Origin: Fodinibacter sp963730365
GTDB lineage: Bacteria; Actinomycetota; Actinomycetes; Actinomycetales; Dermatophilaceae
Length of the DNA: 64,000 bases
NCBI GenBank assembly: GCA_963730365.1
Contig: CAVSRM010000005.1
Span: forward strand, 744,001 to 808,000
Direction of reading: 5' to 3'
The translations under genes and the position numbers were made by a program. A model generated the notes under the pieces. It was not told where the DNA came from, made no database searches, and saw only the letters and a list, made by a program, of their open reading frames with translations. Below are positions 33,892 to 42,573 of the stretch, piece by piece (the first letter of the stretch is position 1; each line of letters starts with the position of its first letter).

Positions 33892-34497
33892 TCAGCCCGG
33901 CCAGACGCCGCTGCTGCCGCGCCGGTGCGAGCCGAGCAGGTGGGTGTCGACGATGCCGACGGCCTCCATGAGCGCGTACATCGTCGTGGGGCCGACGAAG
34001 GTGAACCCCTTGCGCTTGAGCGCCTTCGACAACGACACCGACTCGGGGGAGGTCGTGGGCACCTCGGCCATCGTGCGGGGACGCGGCGTGTCGGCGGGTC
34101 GGAAGGACCACACGAACGCCGCGAGGTCGCCGTCGGGGTCCTCTCGCAGGTCCACGGTGGCGCGTGCGTTGGCGATCGTGGCGAGCACCTTGGCGCGGTT
34201 GCGCACGATGCCCGCGTCGCCCATCAGTCGCTCCACGTCGGCTGTGTCGAACCCGGCGACGACCTCCGGGTCGAATCCGGCGAACGCCTCCCGGAAGGCC
34301 GGGCGCTTGCGCAGGATGGTCGCCCACGACAGCCCCGACTGGAACGCCTCGAGTGAAAGCCGCTCGAACAGACCGCGCTCGTCGCGCACGGGCAGGCCCC
34401 ACTCGGTGTCGTAGTAGTCGCGGAGCATCGGGTCGACCGAGGCCCACGCAGGGCGGGCGAGGCCGTCCTCGCCGACGACGACGTCCGGGTCGCTCAC
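33892..34497 (-). CDS. tag: DNA-3-methyladenine glycosylase I (Tag), zinc-site variant
   Basis: 201 residues. Removes 3-methyladenine from alkylated DNA. The fold signature is clear: YDTEWGLPVRDERGLFE, SLEAFQSGLSWATILRKR (catalytic-pocket Glu50 and Trp58), DAGIVRNRAKVLATIANA, and LSKALKRKGFTFVGPTT. In E. coli Tag zinc is held by Cys4, His17, His175 and Cys179. Here the aligned residues are Pro16, Tyr29, His186 and Ser190, so three of four ligands are lost. GTG start with GGAG upstream. 46 bp after gpx on the same strand; a stress-repair unit is inferred. Confidence 0.9.
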   Translation of the reverse strand: MSDPDVVVGEDGLARPAWASVDPMLRDYYDTEWGLPVRDERGLFERLSLEAFQSGLSWATILRKRPAFREAFAGFDPEVVAGFDTADVERLMGDAGIVRNRAKVLATIANARATVDLREDPDGDLAAFVWSFRPADTPRPRTMAEVPTTSPESVSLSKALKRKGFTFVGPTTMYALMEAVGIVDTHLLGSHRRGSSGVWPG

Positions 34498-34543
34498 GAC
34501 CGCTCCGGGGTGGTGGCCTGAACCTGAGGGCGGCACGGGCTCA

Positions 34544-35056
34544 TCAGATGGCGGTGCTCCCGTTGTCCGGGGAGCCGGCCCCCAGCGCGGCCCGGATGTC
34601 GTCGGCGAGGTCGGCCGGGTCGGTGTTCGGGGCGTAGCGGTCGATGACCCGGCCGTCGCGACCGACGAGGAACTTCGTGAAGTTCCACTTGATCCGGCCG
34701 CCGAGCAGGCCCGTCTTCTCGGACTTGAGCCACTCGAAGAGCGGGTGGGCGGCGTCGCCGTTGACGTCGACCTTGGCGAACATCGGAAACGTCACGCCGT
34801 AGTTCACCTGGCAGAACTCCTCGATCTCGTCCGCCTCACCGGGCTCCTGGCTGCCGAACTGGTTGCAGGGGAAGCCGAGTACCACGAGGCCCTCGTCGCC
34901 GAGGTCCGTCCACAGTTGCTCGAGGCCGGCGTACTGCGGGGTGAACCCGCACTTGCTGGCGGTGTTGACGACGAGGACGACCTTGCCGGCGTAGTCGGCG
35001 AGGTCGCGCTCCTCGCCGGAGAGCGTGGGGGCACTGAAGTCTGCGAGTGAGGTCAT
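34544..35056 (-). CDS. glutathione peroxidase family thiol peroxidase
   Basis: 170 residues. Peroxidatic Cys in NTASKCGFTPQYAGLE (about residue 36), FPCNQFGSQEPG with the Gln of the catalytic tetrad and a possible resolving Cys, and KWNFTKFLVGRDG with Trp/Asn. Actinobacteria use mycothiol and thioredoxin rather than glutathione, so thioredoxin-dependent reduction is likely (inference). Divergent to the lysoplasmalogenase-like gene across 63 bp. Confidence 0.93.
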   Translation of the reverse strand: MTSLADFSAPTLSGEERDLADYAGKVVLVVNTASKCGFTPQYAGLEQLWTDLGDEGLVVLGFPCNQFGSQEPGEADEIEEFCQVNYGVTFPMFAKVDVNGDAAHPLFEWLKSEKTGLLGGRIKWNFTKFLVGRDGRVIDRYAPNTDPADLADDIRAALGAGSPDNGSTAI

Positions 35057-35119
35057 GCCCACAATCGTCACACGCGGATCCGTCAGCGCCCCACCCCGGG
35101 CAACTGCGAGGATGCGGAC

Positions 35120-35785
35120 GTGCTGGATGCCGTGTTGGTCGCCTGGGCGGTGGTCGTCGTCGCCGCGCTCCTCGACTGGTGGTCGGTCCTTCGTGACCGG
35201 CGCGCGGTGGAGCGCTGGGCGAAGCCTGCGGTGATGCTGGGGTTGATCGGGGTCGTGCTCGGCTCGGGCCTTCCGGACTCCGGGGGAGCGGGCCTCGGCG
35301 GCGACCCGACGGCGGTCTGGCTGCTGCTCGCCCTGGGCCTGTGCCTCGTGGGGGACGTGATGCTCCTGGGCGACGCGCCGTCGCGGTTCGTGGCCGGGCT
35401 CGCCGCGTTCCTGCTGGGTCACCTCGCCTACGTCGCGGCCTTCGTGGCCTCGGGCCTGGCGGCCCCGGCGCTCGCCGTGATTGGGCTCCTCGTCCTCGTG
35501 GCTGCCCTCGTCCTGGGTCGCGGCATCCTGCCCGGCGCACGGGTCGAGGGAGGCCCGGGCCTCGCGGCCGCTGTCGCGGCCTACATGGCGGTGATCGGGG
35601 CGATGGTGGTCACCGGCTGGGCCACGGGCCGGCTCGTCGTCGGCCTCGGCGCGAGCGCCTTCGTCCTCAGCGACACCGTGCTCGCCCTCGGCCGCTTCGT
35701 CGGTGAGCACCGCTGGACCCGCATCGTCGTCATGGTGACCTATCACCTGGCCCAGGTGCTCCTCGTCGTCGGGCTGGTCGGGTGA
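35120..35785 (+). CDS. YhhN/TMEM86 lysoplasmalogenase-like membrane protein
   Basis: 221 residues, about eight membrane helices. Family features: KPAVMLGLIGVVL (K-P in helix 2), LGLCLVGDVMLLGD (acidic residues in a helix), FVAGLAAFLLGHLAYVAAF, and SAFVLSDTVLALGRF with a conserved Asp, ending in TYHLAQVLLVVGL. Animal TMEM86 hydrolyses vinyl-ether lysophospholipids; bacterial roles are little known. GTG start. Its stop overlaps the likely -35 region of the leuS leader. Confidence 0.85.
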   Translation: MLDAVLVAWAVVVVAALLDWWSVLRDRRAVERWAKPAVMLGLIGVVLGSGLPDSGGAGLGGDPTAVWLLLALGLCLVGDVMLLGDAPSRFVAGLAAFLLGHLAYVAAFVASGLAAPALAVIGLLVLVAALVLGRGILPGARVEGGPGLAAAVAAYMAVIGAMVVTGWATGRLVVGLGASAFVLSDTVLALGRFVGEHRWTRIVVMVTYHLAQVLLVVGLVG

Positions 35786-35809
35786 CCGGGGCCCCGCCTG
35801 CGCTACCCT
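35782..35809 (+). promoter_or_regulatory. promoter of the leuS leader
   Basis: GTGACC (35782-35787), 16-bp spacer, TACCCT (35804-35809), then 6 nt to the leader-peptide GTG at 35816, giving a leaderless leader peptide. Confidence 0.6.
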
Positions 35810-35815
35810 GACGAC

Positions 35816-35842
35816 GTGACGAGGCCGCTGCTCCTTCGATAG
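35816..35842 (+). CDS. leuL: leucine leader peptide for leuS attenuation
   Basis: Eight codons, GTG ACG AGG CCG CTG CTC CTT CGA TAG, reading MTRPLLLR. Three Leu codons in a row (35828-35836) sit just before an alternative stem GCCGCG/CGCGGC (35842-35847 with 35863-35868) and an intrinsic terminator. This is the classical design of ribosome-mediated attenuation: a ribosome stalled at the Leu codons when charged tRNA-Leu is scarce would change folding and spare leuS from termination. No ribosome-binding site; the start is 6 nt from the -10 box. Confidence 0.8.
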   Translation: MTRPLLLR

Positions 35843-35869
35843 CCGCGTGGGCCGATGGCCGGCGCGGCG

Positions 35870-35894
35870 ACCCCTCCTGCGTGAGGGGTTTTTT
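35870..35894 (+). terminator. leuS attenuator terminator
   Basis: ACCCCTC (35870-35876) pairs with GAGGGGT (35883-35889), loop of 6 nt, followed directly by TTTTTT (35889-35894): one of the few T-run terminators in this window. 47 bp before the leuS ATG. Confidence 0.85.
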
Positions 35895-35941
35895 CATGGG
35901 CAGACACCCCCACTGAGCAGGCACGAGACGATGAGGACGAG

Positions 35942-38884
35942 ATGAGCGACACCCCGCACCGCTACACCGCCGAGCTGGCCGGGCGGATCGAGGTCGCCTG
36001 GCAGGACCGGTGGGCCGAGCGAGGAACGTTCCACGCACCCAACCCGGCGGGGCCGTGGGCCGACCCCGAGGGCGTCGCGGCGCACCCCGAGGGCCACCTG
36101 CTCGTCCTCGACATGTTCCCCTACCCCAGTGGGGCGGGCCTGCACGTGGGGCACCCCCTGGGGTACATCGCGACCGACGTCTTCGCGCGCTACAACCGGA
36201 TGCTCGGCAAGAACGTCCTGCACTGCCTCGGCTACGACGCCTTCGGGCTGCCGGCCGAGCAGTACGCCGTGCAGACCGGCCAGCACCCTCGCAAGACCAC
36301 CGAGGACAACATCACGATCATGGCCCGCCAGCTGCGCAGGCTGGGCCTGGGGCACGACGACCGCCGGGCGATCCAGACGATCGACCCCGAGTACTACCGC
36401 TGGACCCAGTGGATCTTCCTGCAGATCTTCAACGCCTGGTACGACGCCGACGCGGTGCGCCCCGACGGCGGTCTGGGGCGCGCGCGGCCCATCGCCGAGC
36501 TCGAGGAGGAGTTCCGCTCCGGCGCTCGCCCCCTCCCCGCGGAGGACGGCCGGGGGTGGGACGACCTCTCCGACGCCGAGCGGGCCGGCATCCTCGACTC
36601 CCACCGGCTGGCCTACACGAGCGAGGCGCCGGTCAACTGGTGCCCGGGGCTCGGCACGGTGCTCTCCAACGAGGAGGTCACGAACGACGGTCGGTCCGAG
36701 CGGGGCAACTTCCCGGTCTTCAAGCGCAACCTGCGCCAGTGGATGATGCGGATCACCGCCTACTCCGACCGCCTCGCCGACGACCTCGACCGCGTGGACT
36801 GGCCGGAGAAGGTCAAGATCATGCAGCGCAACTGGATCGGGCGGAGCCACGGCGCGGCGGTCTCCTTCCCGATCGCCCCCGCCGAGGACGACCCGGTGGC
36901 CGGTCCGGGGGAGCCCGGATCCGGGATCGAGGTCTTCACGACCCGTCCCGACACCCTCTTCGGGGCCACCTTCATGGTCCTCGCCCCCGAGCACCCACTG
37001 GTGGACGTCCTCGTGCCCGAGGGCGGGTGGCCGGAGGGCACCAGGGACGCCTGGACCGGTCGTGCGGCGACCCCGGCGGAGGCCGTCTCGGCCTACCGGC
37101 TCGCGGCGTCGCGCAAGAGCGACGTCGAGCGCCAGGTGGAGGGCAAGGAGAAGTCCGGCGTGTTCACCGGCGGGTGGGCGACCAACCCGGTGACCGGTGG
37201 CCGGATCCCGGTGTTCGTCGCCGATTACGTGCTCATGGGCTACGGCACCGGCGCGATCATGGCCGTCCCCGCGCAGGACCAGCGCGACTGGGACTTCGCC
37301 ACCGCCTTCGAGCTGCCCATCGTCCGCACGGTGCAGCCCGGCGCCGATCACGACCTCGACACCGCCTTCACCGGCGACGGCCCGGCGGTCAACTCCAGCA
37401 ACGACGAGGTCAGCCTCGACGGTCTCGGGGTGGAGCAGGCCAAGGTGCGGATCACGGCGTACCTGCAGGAGCGCGGACTCGGCGAGTCCACCGTCACGTA
37501 CAAGCTGCGGGACTGGCTGTTCAGCCGGCAGCGCTACTGGGGCGAGCCGTTCCCCGTCGTGTTCGACGAGGAGGGAGTGGCGCACGCGCTGCCCGAGTCG
37601 ATGCTGCCCGTCGAGCTTCCCGAGGTGCCCGACTACAGCCCGAAGACCTTCGACGCGGAGGACGCGAGCAGCGAGCCCGAGCCGCCCCTGTCGAGGGTGC
37701 AGGAGTGGGTCGACGTCGACCTCGACCTCGGCGACGGGCGCGGCACCCGCCGCTACCGCCGGGAGACCAACACGATGCCGAACTGGGCCGGGTCGTGCTG
37801 GTACTACCTGCGCTACCTCGACCCCGCGAATGCCCGGGCCCTCGTCGACCCCGAGAACGAGGCCTACTGGATGGGCCCGCGCTCCGAGCCGGTGCCGGGA
37901 GCGCCTGCCGGCACCCGCGACCCCGGGGGCGTCGACCTCTACGTCGGCGGGGTGGAGCACGCGGTGCTGCACCTCCTCTACGCGCGCTTCTGGCACAAGG
38001 TGCTCCACGACCTCGGACACCTCAGCAGCGACGAGCCGTTCCGCACCTACTTCAGCCAGGGCTACATCCAGGCGCCGGCGTTCACCGACGGCCGCGGTCA
38101 GTACGTCGAGGCCAGGGAGGTGCAGGAGGGCGTCGACGCCGGCGGTCTCCCGGCCTTCACCTGGAACGGCGAACCGGTGAGCCGCGAGTTCGGCAAGATC
38201 GGCAAGTCGCTGAAGAACATGGTGAGCCCGGACGAGATGTATGCCGCGTTCGGCGCCGACACCTTCCGGCTCTACGAGATGGGCCTGGGCCCGCTGGAGC
38301 AGAGCAAGCCCTGGGACACCCGCGCCGTCGTGGGGCCGCAGCGCTTCCTCCAGCGGCTGTGGCGCAACGTCGTCGACGAGGAGACCGGTGAGGTGGCCGT
38401 CGTCGACGTCCCGGTGGACGACGCGACCGCCCGGGTGCTGCACCGCACCATCGACGCGGTGCGCACCGACTATGCGGGCCTGGGCTTCAACACCGCCATC
38501 GCCCGGCTCACCGAGCTCAACAACGCGCTCACCAAGCTCGAGGGAGGCGTGCCCCGCGAGGCCGCCGAGCAGCTCGTGCTGATGGCGGCGCCACTCGCCC
38601 CGCACATCGCCGAGGAGCTGTGGCTGCGGCTGGGCCACGAGGAGTCCCTGGCCCATGCCGACTTCCCGGTGGCCGACCCCGCCCTGCTGGTCGAGGAGAC
38701 GGTCACCTGCGTCGTGCAGATCAAGGGCAAGGTGCGCGACCGGCTCGAGGTGCCCTCGGACATCACCGAGGACGCCCTGCGCGAGCTCGCCCTGGCCCGC
38801 CCGCGGGTGCAGGAGGCGACGGCGGGCGGCATCCGGACCGTCATCGTCCGGGCCCCGAAGCTCGTCAACGTCGTCCCGCTCTGA
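35942..38884 (+). CDS. leuS: leucyl-tRNA synthetase
   Basis: 980 residues. HIGH-type motif PYPSGAGLHVGHPLGY near residue 60-75, editing (CP1) domain in the middle with MGYGTGAIMAVPAQDQRDWDF, and the KMSKS-type loop as KIGKSLKNMVSP near 753, the form typical of actinobacteria. C-terminal anticodon-binding and leucine-specific parts follow. The ATG lies after the attenuator, with GATGAGGACGAG as a weak site. Expression is probably set by leucyl-tRNA charging through the upstream leader. Confidence 0.98.
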   Translation: MSDTPHRYTAELAGRIEVAWQDRWAERGTFHAPNPAGPWADPEGVAAHPEGHLLVLDMFPYPSGAGLHVGHPLGYIATDVFARYNRMLGKNVLHCLGYDAFGLPAEQYAVQTGQHPRKTTEDNITIMARQLRRLGLGHDDRRAIQTIDPEYYRWTQWIFLQIFNAWYDADAVRPDGGLGRARPIAELEEEFRSGARPLPAEDGRGWDDLSDAERAGILDSHRLAYTSEAPVNWCPGLGTVLSNEEVTNDGRSERGNFPVFKRNLRQWMMRITAYSDRLADDLDRVDWPEKVKIMQRNWIGRSHGAAVSFPIAPAEDDPVAGPGEPGSGIEVFTTRPDTLFGATFMVLAPEHPLVDVLVPEGGWPEGTRDAWTGRAATPAEAVSAYRLAASRKSDVERQVEGKEKSGVFTGGWATNPVTGGRIPVFVADYVLMGYGTGAIMAVPAQDQRDWDFATAFELPIVRTVQPGADHDLDTAFTGDGPAVNSSNDEVSLDGLGVEQAKVRITAYLQERGLGESTVTYKLRDWLFSRQRYWGEPFPVVFDEEGVAHALPESMLPVELPEVPDYSPKTFDAEDASSEPEPPLSRVQEWVDVDLDLGDGRGTRRYRRETNTMPNWAGSCWYYLRYLDPANARALVDPENEAYWMGPRSEPVPGAPAGTRDPGGVDLYVGGVEHAVLHLLYARFWHKVLHDLGHLSSDEPFRTYFSQGYIQAPAFTDGRGQYVEAREVQEGVDAGGLPAFTWNGEPVSREFGKIGKSLKNMVSPDEMYAAFGADTFRLYEMGLGPLEQSKPWDTRAVVGPQRFLQRLWRNVVDEETGEVAVVDVPVDDATARVLHRTIDAVRTDYAGLGFNTAIARLTELNNALTKLEGGVPREAAEQLVLMAAPLAPHIAEELWLRLGHEESLAHADFPVADPALLVEETVTCVVQIKGKVRDRLEVPSDITEDALRELALARPRVQEATAGGIRTVIVRAPKLVNVVPL

Positions 38885-39203
38885 TCCCTCGCTCCCCCCG
38901 GCCTCGCCTGCCGGAACGCGGCGAGGCCCCATCGCTGACTCCGCACGTGTGGGGTAGTGGCGGTACGAGGCCGAGGCTGACAGCCACAACCTCGCACCTG
39001 CACAGTCGTCGCGGCCCCAGGTCAGGCGCGGCGGAACCGATCCCCGCGGATGACCGGGCGCCGCTGTCGCGACCCTCTCAGCCACTGATTCCATGGCCCT
39101 GAGGCACATCTTTAGCGAATCGTTGCCGAATCGCGCTCGATCGGTGTTGTGTCCGCCCGAGGAGTGGGGTTGACTCGACGAAATCCGCATCGAGGAGCCG
39201 CCA
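38885..39203 (+). other. 319-bp gap between leuS and the ABC transporter operon
   Basis: A terminator-like stem GGCCTCGCC / GGCGAGGCC (38900-38908 with 38920-38928) follows leuS. The rest has no gene. TTGCCG (39123-39128), 18-bp spacer and TTGTGT (39147-39152) is a weak promoter guess for potA; GAGGAG precedes the potA GTG. Confidence 0.4.
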
Positions 39204-40382
39204 GTGCCGACCGCACCGCACGACACCCAGACCGCGACCGAGAGCGCGACAGGAGGAACCGAGGACGCCGTCGTCCTGACCCGCGTCAGCAAGTTCTACG
39301 GATCCGTCGCCGCCGTCGACGACATCAGCCTCCAGATCCACAGCGGTGAGTTCCTCTCGCTGCTCGGCCCGTCCGGCTGCGGCAAGACGACGACGCTGCG
39401 GATGATCGCGGGCTTCGAGGAGCCGGACACCGGCGACATCACGGTCGCGGGGGAGAGCGTGCTCGGCGTGCCGCCCTACCGCCGGCAGGTCAACACCGTC
39501 TTCCAGGCGTATGCGCTCTTCCCGCACATGTCCGTCGCGGAGAACGTCGCCTACGGGTTGGAGCAGGTGCGCACGCCGAAGTCGGAGATCCGTGAGCGCG
39601 TCTCCGACGCCCTCGACCTGGTCAAGATGCGGTCGTTCGCGAGCCGCAGGCCCAACCAGATGTCCGGCGGGCAGCAGCAGCGGGTCGCCCTGGCCCGGGC
39701 CCTGGTCAACCGCCCGTCCGTGCTGCTCCTCGACGAACCCCTGGGCGCCCTCGACCGCCAGCTGCGCGAGGAGATGCAGCTCGAGCTGAAGCTGCTGCAG
39801 TCGCGCCTGGGCATCAGCTTCGTGTTCGTCACGCACGACCAGAGCGAGGCGCTGTCGATGAGCGACCGCATCGCGATCATGCGGGCCGGCCGCATCGAGC
39901 AGCTCGCCGACGCCGACACGATCTACTCATCCCCGGCCTCGGCCTACGTCGCCGGCTTCGTCGGGCAGCAGAACTTCATCGCGGGAACCGCCGGGCCCTC
40001 CGGAGCCATCGACTCCGACCTCGGGCCCCTGCGAAGCAGCCGCGAGACGGCCGGCATCCGCACCGGGGATGCCGTGCAGGTCGCCGTGCGCCCGGAGGTC
40101 ATCGACCTCCTCGCGGCGGAGCCGGGCGGCACCACCGAGAACACGACCCGGGGCACCGTCATCGGCGTCGCGCACCAGGGGGAGACGCGGCAGTTCCTCA
40201 TCGAGCTGCGGCCGGGACGCTCGATGCTCGTGCGCCGGCCCACCCCGGTGGCGCCGGACCTGTCGACCGGCGATGCCGCCTGGTGCCGGTGGAGTGCCGA
40301 CGACGTGCACGTGTTCCCCACCGACCCCGACGCCCCCGAGGTGCCCGACCCGGACCAGGCCCGGGTCGTCGGCCCGACCTGA
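39204..40382 (+). CDS. potA: spermidine/putrescine-type ABC transporter ATPase
   Basis: 392 residues. Walker A GPSGCGKTTTLRMIAG (about 53-68), Q-loop VFQAYALFPHMSVAENVAYGL, signature MSGGQQQRVALARAL, Walker B VLLLDEPLGALD, H-loop VTHDQSEAL. A C-terminal TOBE domain (about 290-375) completes the PotA/FbpC-like family. First gene of potA-potD-potB-potC-amidohydrolase. The assignment to polyamines rests on the partner genes; iron or other cations are less likely. Confidence 0.93.
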   Translation: MPTAPHDTQTATESATGGTEDAVVLTRVSKFYGSVAAVDDISLQIHSGEFLSLLGPSGCGKTTTLRMIAGFEEPDTGDITVAGESVLGVPPYRRQVNTVFQAYALFPHMSVAENVAYGLEQVRTPKSEIRERVSDALDLVKMRSFASRRPNQMSGGQQQRVALARALVNRPSVLLLDEPLGALDRQLREEMQLELKLLQSRLGISFVFVTHDQSEALSMSDRIAIMRAGRIEQLADADTIYSSPASAYVAGFVGQQNFIAGTAGPSGAIDSDLGPLRSSRETAGIRTGDAVQVAVRPEVIDLLAAEPGGTTENTTRGTVIGVAHQGETRQFLIELRPGRSMLVRRPTPVAPDLSTGDAAWCRWSADDVHVFPTDPDAPEVPDPDQARVVGPT

Positions 40383-40475
40383 CCCGCAGCACGAGAGCCC
40401 CCGACCCTGACCGTTCCAGCCCCGACCGACCCGACGAACCGACAGTCCCACCAGACGTCCGGAGAGGACCACACC

Positions 40476-41681
40476 ATGGCACGCCCCGAAGAGCCCATCC
40501 GCATCCTCGCCCACTCCTCCGCGATCCCGCGCATCCGCCGGGACATCTCGCGTCGCCAGATGATGGCCTTCGCCGCAACCGCGGCCGGGGCCAGCTTCCT
40601 CGCGGCCTGCGGTGGCGATGAGTCCGGCTCCGCCGGAACGGCGAGCGCGGCCACCGAGCCGATCGCCACGGGAGGGCCCCTCGAGGCCTCGCTGTCGATG
40701 TACTCCTGGGGTGACTACGACGCCCCGGAGGTGCTCGAGGCGTTCACCAGCTCGCTCGGCCCCGCCGTCACCAGCGACTCCTTCAACTCCAACGAGGAGC
40801 TCATCGCCAAGCTGGTCGCCGCCAAGGGCACCTCGGGCTACGACATCGTCGTGCCGACCGGGCCGTTCATCCCGCAGATGGTGGAGAACGGGCTGCTCGC
40901 ACCGATCAACCTCGAGCTCGTGCCCAACATCTCCGCGATGGACCCCGAGTTCCTCGCCCGCGACTGGGACCCCGAGAACCAGTACTCGATCTGCAAGGCG
41001 TGGGGCACCACGGGCTTCGTCTACGACACGACCCTCATCGATCGCGAGCTGACGACGTGGAACGACTTCATCGACGCCGCCCAGAACGAGGCCAGCGGCA
41101 AGACCTCGGTACTCGACGACCCGGCCCCCATGTGCGGCATCTACTACTGGGCCAACGGCATCGACTGGAACACGACCGACCCTGCGGACCTCGACGCCTG
41201 CCAGGAGTTCATCGTCAACGACCTCGCGCCGCACATCTCCGCCTTCGACTCCTACCCGGGTGGCCAGGCCATCCCGCAGGGCACCCAAGCGCTCATGCAG
41301 GTGTGGAACGGCGACGCGCGCATCGGCATCATGGAGAGCGACGAGCCCGAGAAGTGGCAGTGGGTGCTCGGGGCCCCCGCCACCGAGCTGTGGATGGACA
41401 ACTGGGCCATCGCCGCCGGAGCACCGAACCCGGAGGCCGCCCACGCGTTCATCAACTTCATGCTCGCCCCCGAGAACGCCGTGCCGACCGTCGACTACAT
41501 CGGGTACCACACCGGCGCCAAGGACATCGAGGCCAAGGCGGAGGAGGCCGGGCTCGAGATGCTCGACCTCGTGTTCTTCACCCCCGAGCAGGTCGCGACG
41601 ATGCACACCGGCGAGGTGACCGAGGCCCAGCAGCGCACGGTCGACATCTGGAACCAGGCGAAGGCCGCCGCGAGTGCCTGA
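40476..41681 (+). CDS. potD: Tat/lipoprotein solute-binding protein, spermidine/putrescine type
   Basis: 401 residues. Twin-arginine signal SRRQMMAFAATAAGASFLAAC with lipobox Cys45. The mature part begins LSMYSWGDYDAPEVLEAF, the PotD/PotF opening, followed by ELIAKLVAAKGTSGYDIVVPT and FVYDTTLIDRELTTWNDF. Acidic and aromatic residues (WGDYDAP, NGIDWN, IMESDEPEKWQW) are in keeping with an amine ligand. 93 bp after potA; the 3' end overlaps potB by 8 bp. Confidence 0.92.
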   Translation: MARPEEPIRILAHSSAIPRIRRDISRRQMMAFAATAAGASFLAACGGDESGSAGTASAATEPIATGGPLEASLSMYSWGDYDAPEVLEAFTSSLGPAVTSDSFNSNEELIAKLVAAKGTSGYDIVVPTGPFIPQMVENGLLAPINLELVPNISAMDPEFLARDWDPENQYSICKAWGTTGFVYDTTLIDRELTTWNDFIDAAQNEASGKTSVLDDPAPMCGIYYWANGIDWNTTDPADLDACQEFIVNDLAPHISAFDSYPGGQAIPQGTQALMQVWNGDARIGIMESDEPEKWQWVLGAPATELWMDNWAIAAGAPNPEAAHAFINFMLAPENAVPTVDYIGYHTGAKDIEAKAEEAGLEMLDLVFFTPEQVATMHTGEVTEAQQRTVDIWNQAKAAASA

Positions 41682-42573
41682 GAGGCGCCTGCGGCTGCCT
41701 CGCTACGCCCTGGCCCTGCCGGCGTGGCTGTGGCTCTTCACCTTCTTCGTCGTCCCCATCGGGACGATCGTGTGGTTCAGCTTCGGCTACAAGCCGGGGC
41801 TGTTCGGGACGCACGCCAACGACGTGCTCTCCCTCGACCGCTACGGCGAGGCCCTCTCCCCGACGTTCTTCGCCACCTTCCAGAACACCCTGTGGGTGGG
41901 GATCGCGGGCACCCTCATCTGCCTGGTCGTCGGGCTGCCCACGGCGTACTGGATGGCCGTCAAGGTGCCGCCACAGCGTCGCGGGCTCCTCATCGCGCTG
42001 GTCATGGTGCCGTACTGGACGAACTTCCTCGTGCGGACCATCGGCTGGCAGGTCATCCTCGCCCCGCAGGGCTGGCTCTCCGAGCTGCTGCAGCTCCTGC
42101 ACCTCACGAGCGGGCCGCTGGAGATCCTGTACACCCGCACTGCGGTGCTCATCGGGGTGGTCTACAACTACCTCCCGCTGATGATCCTGCCGCTCTTCGT
42201 CGCGTTCGACCGGGTCGGGGCGCCGCTGCGCGAGGCGAGCAAGGACCTCGGTGCCACCCGCTGGCGGACCTTCACCCGGGTCACCCTGCCGCTCGCCAAG
42301 CCGGGCATCATCGCCGGCACGGTGCTCGTGTTCATCCCGCTCATGGGGGACTACGTCACGGCGACCGTGCTCGGTGGTGCCCGCGGCAACATGGTCGGGC
42401 AGCTCGTCGCGAGCCAGTTCCAGACGGCCCAGAACTGGGCGCTCGGCTCGGCGATGGCCGTCGTGCTGATCCTCATCATCGCCCTGACCGTCGCGGTCAT
42501 CGCCCTGCTGCTCTGGCTCGTCGGCCTGCCGGTGCGGGCCCGCCACCGCCTCGTCCTGGAGGAGCTGCCATGA
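41674..42573 (+). CDS. potB: ABC transporter permease, PotB type
   Basis: 299 residues, six membrane helices. The EAA-loop motif appears as REASKDLGATRWRTFTRVTLPLAKPGI (about 188-214), which docks to the ATPase. Starts at a GTG within the end of potD, and its stop overlaps potC by 4 bp. Confidence 0.93.
   Translation: MPERRLRLPRYALALPAWLWLFTFFVVPIGTIVWFSFGYKPGLFGTHANDVLSLDRYGEALSPTFFATFQNTLWVGIAGTLICLVVGLPTAYWMAVKVPPQRRGLLIALVMVPYWTNFLVRTIGWQVILAPQGWLSELLQLLHLTSGPLEILYTRTAVLIGVVYNYLPLMILPLFVAFDRVGAPLREASKDLGATRWRTFTRVTLPLAKPGIIAGTVLVFIPLMGDYVTATVLGGARGNMVGQLVASQFQTAQNWALGSAMAVVLILIIALTVAVIALLLWLVGLPVRARHRLVLEELP

Noticed and set aside
35786..35941. T-box riboswitch before leuS
   Set aside because: The leader is only about 125 nt, lacks the T-box antiterminator core and specifier loop, and instead encodes a Leu-rich peptide.
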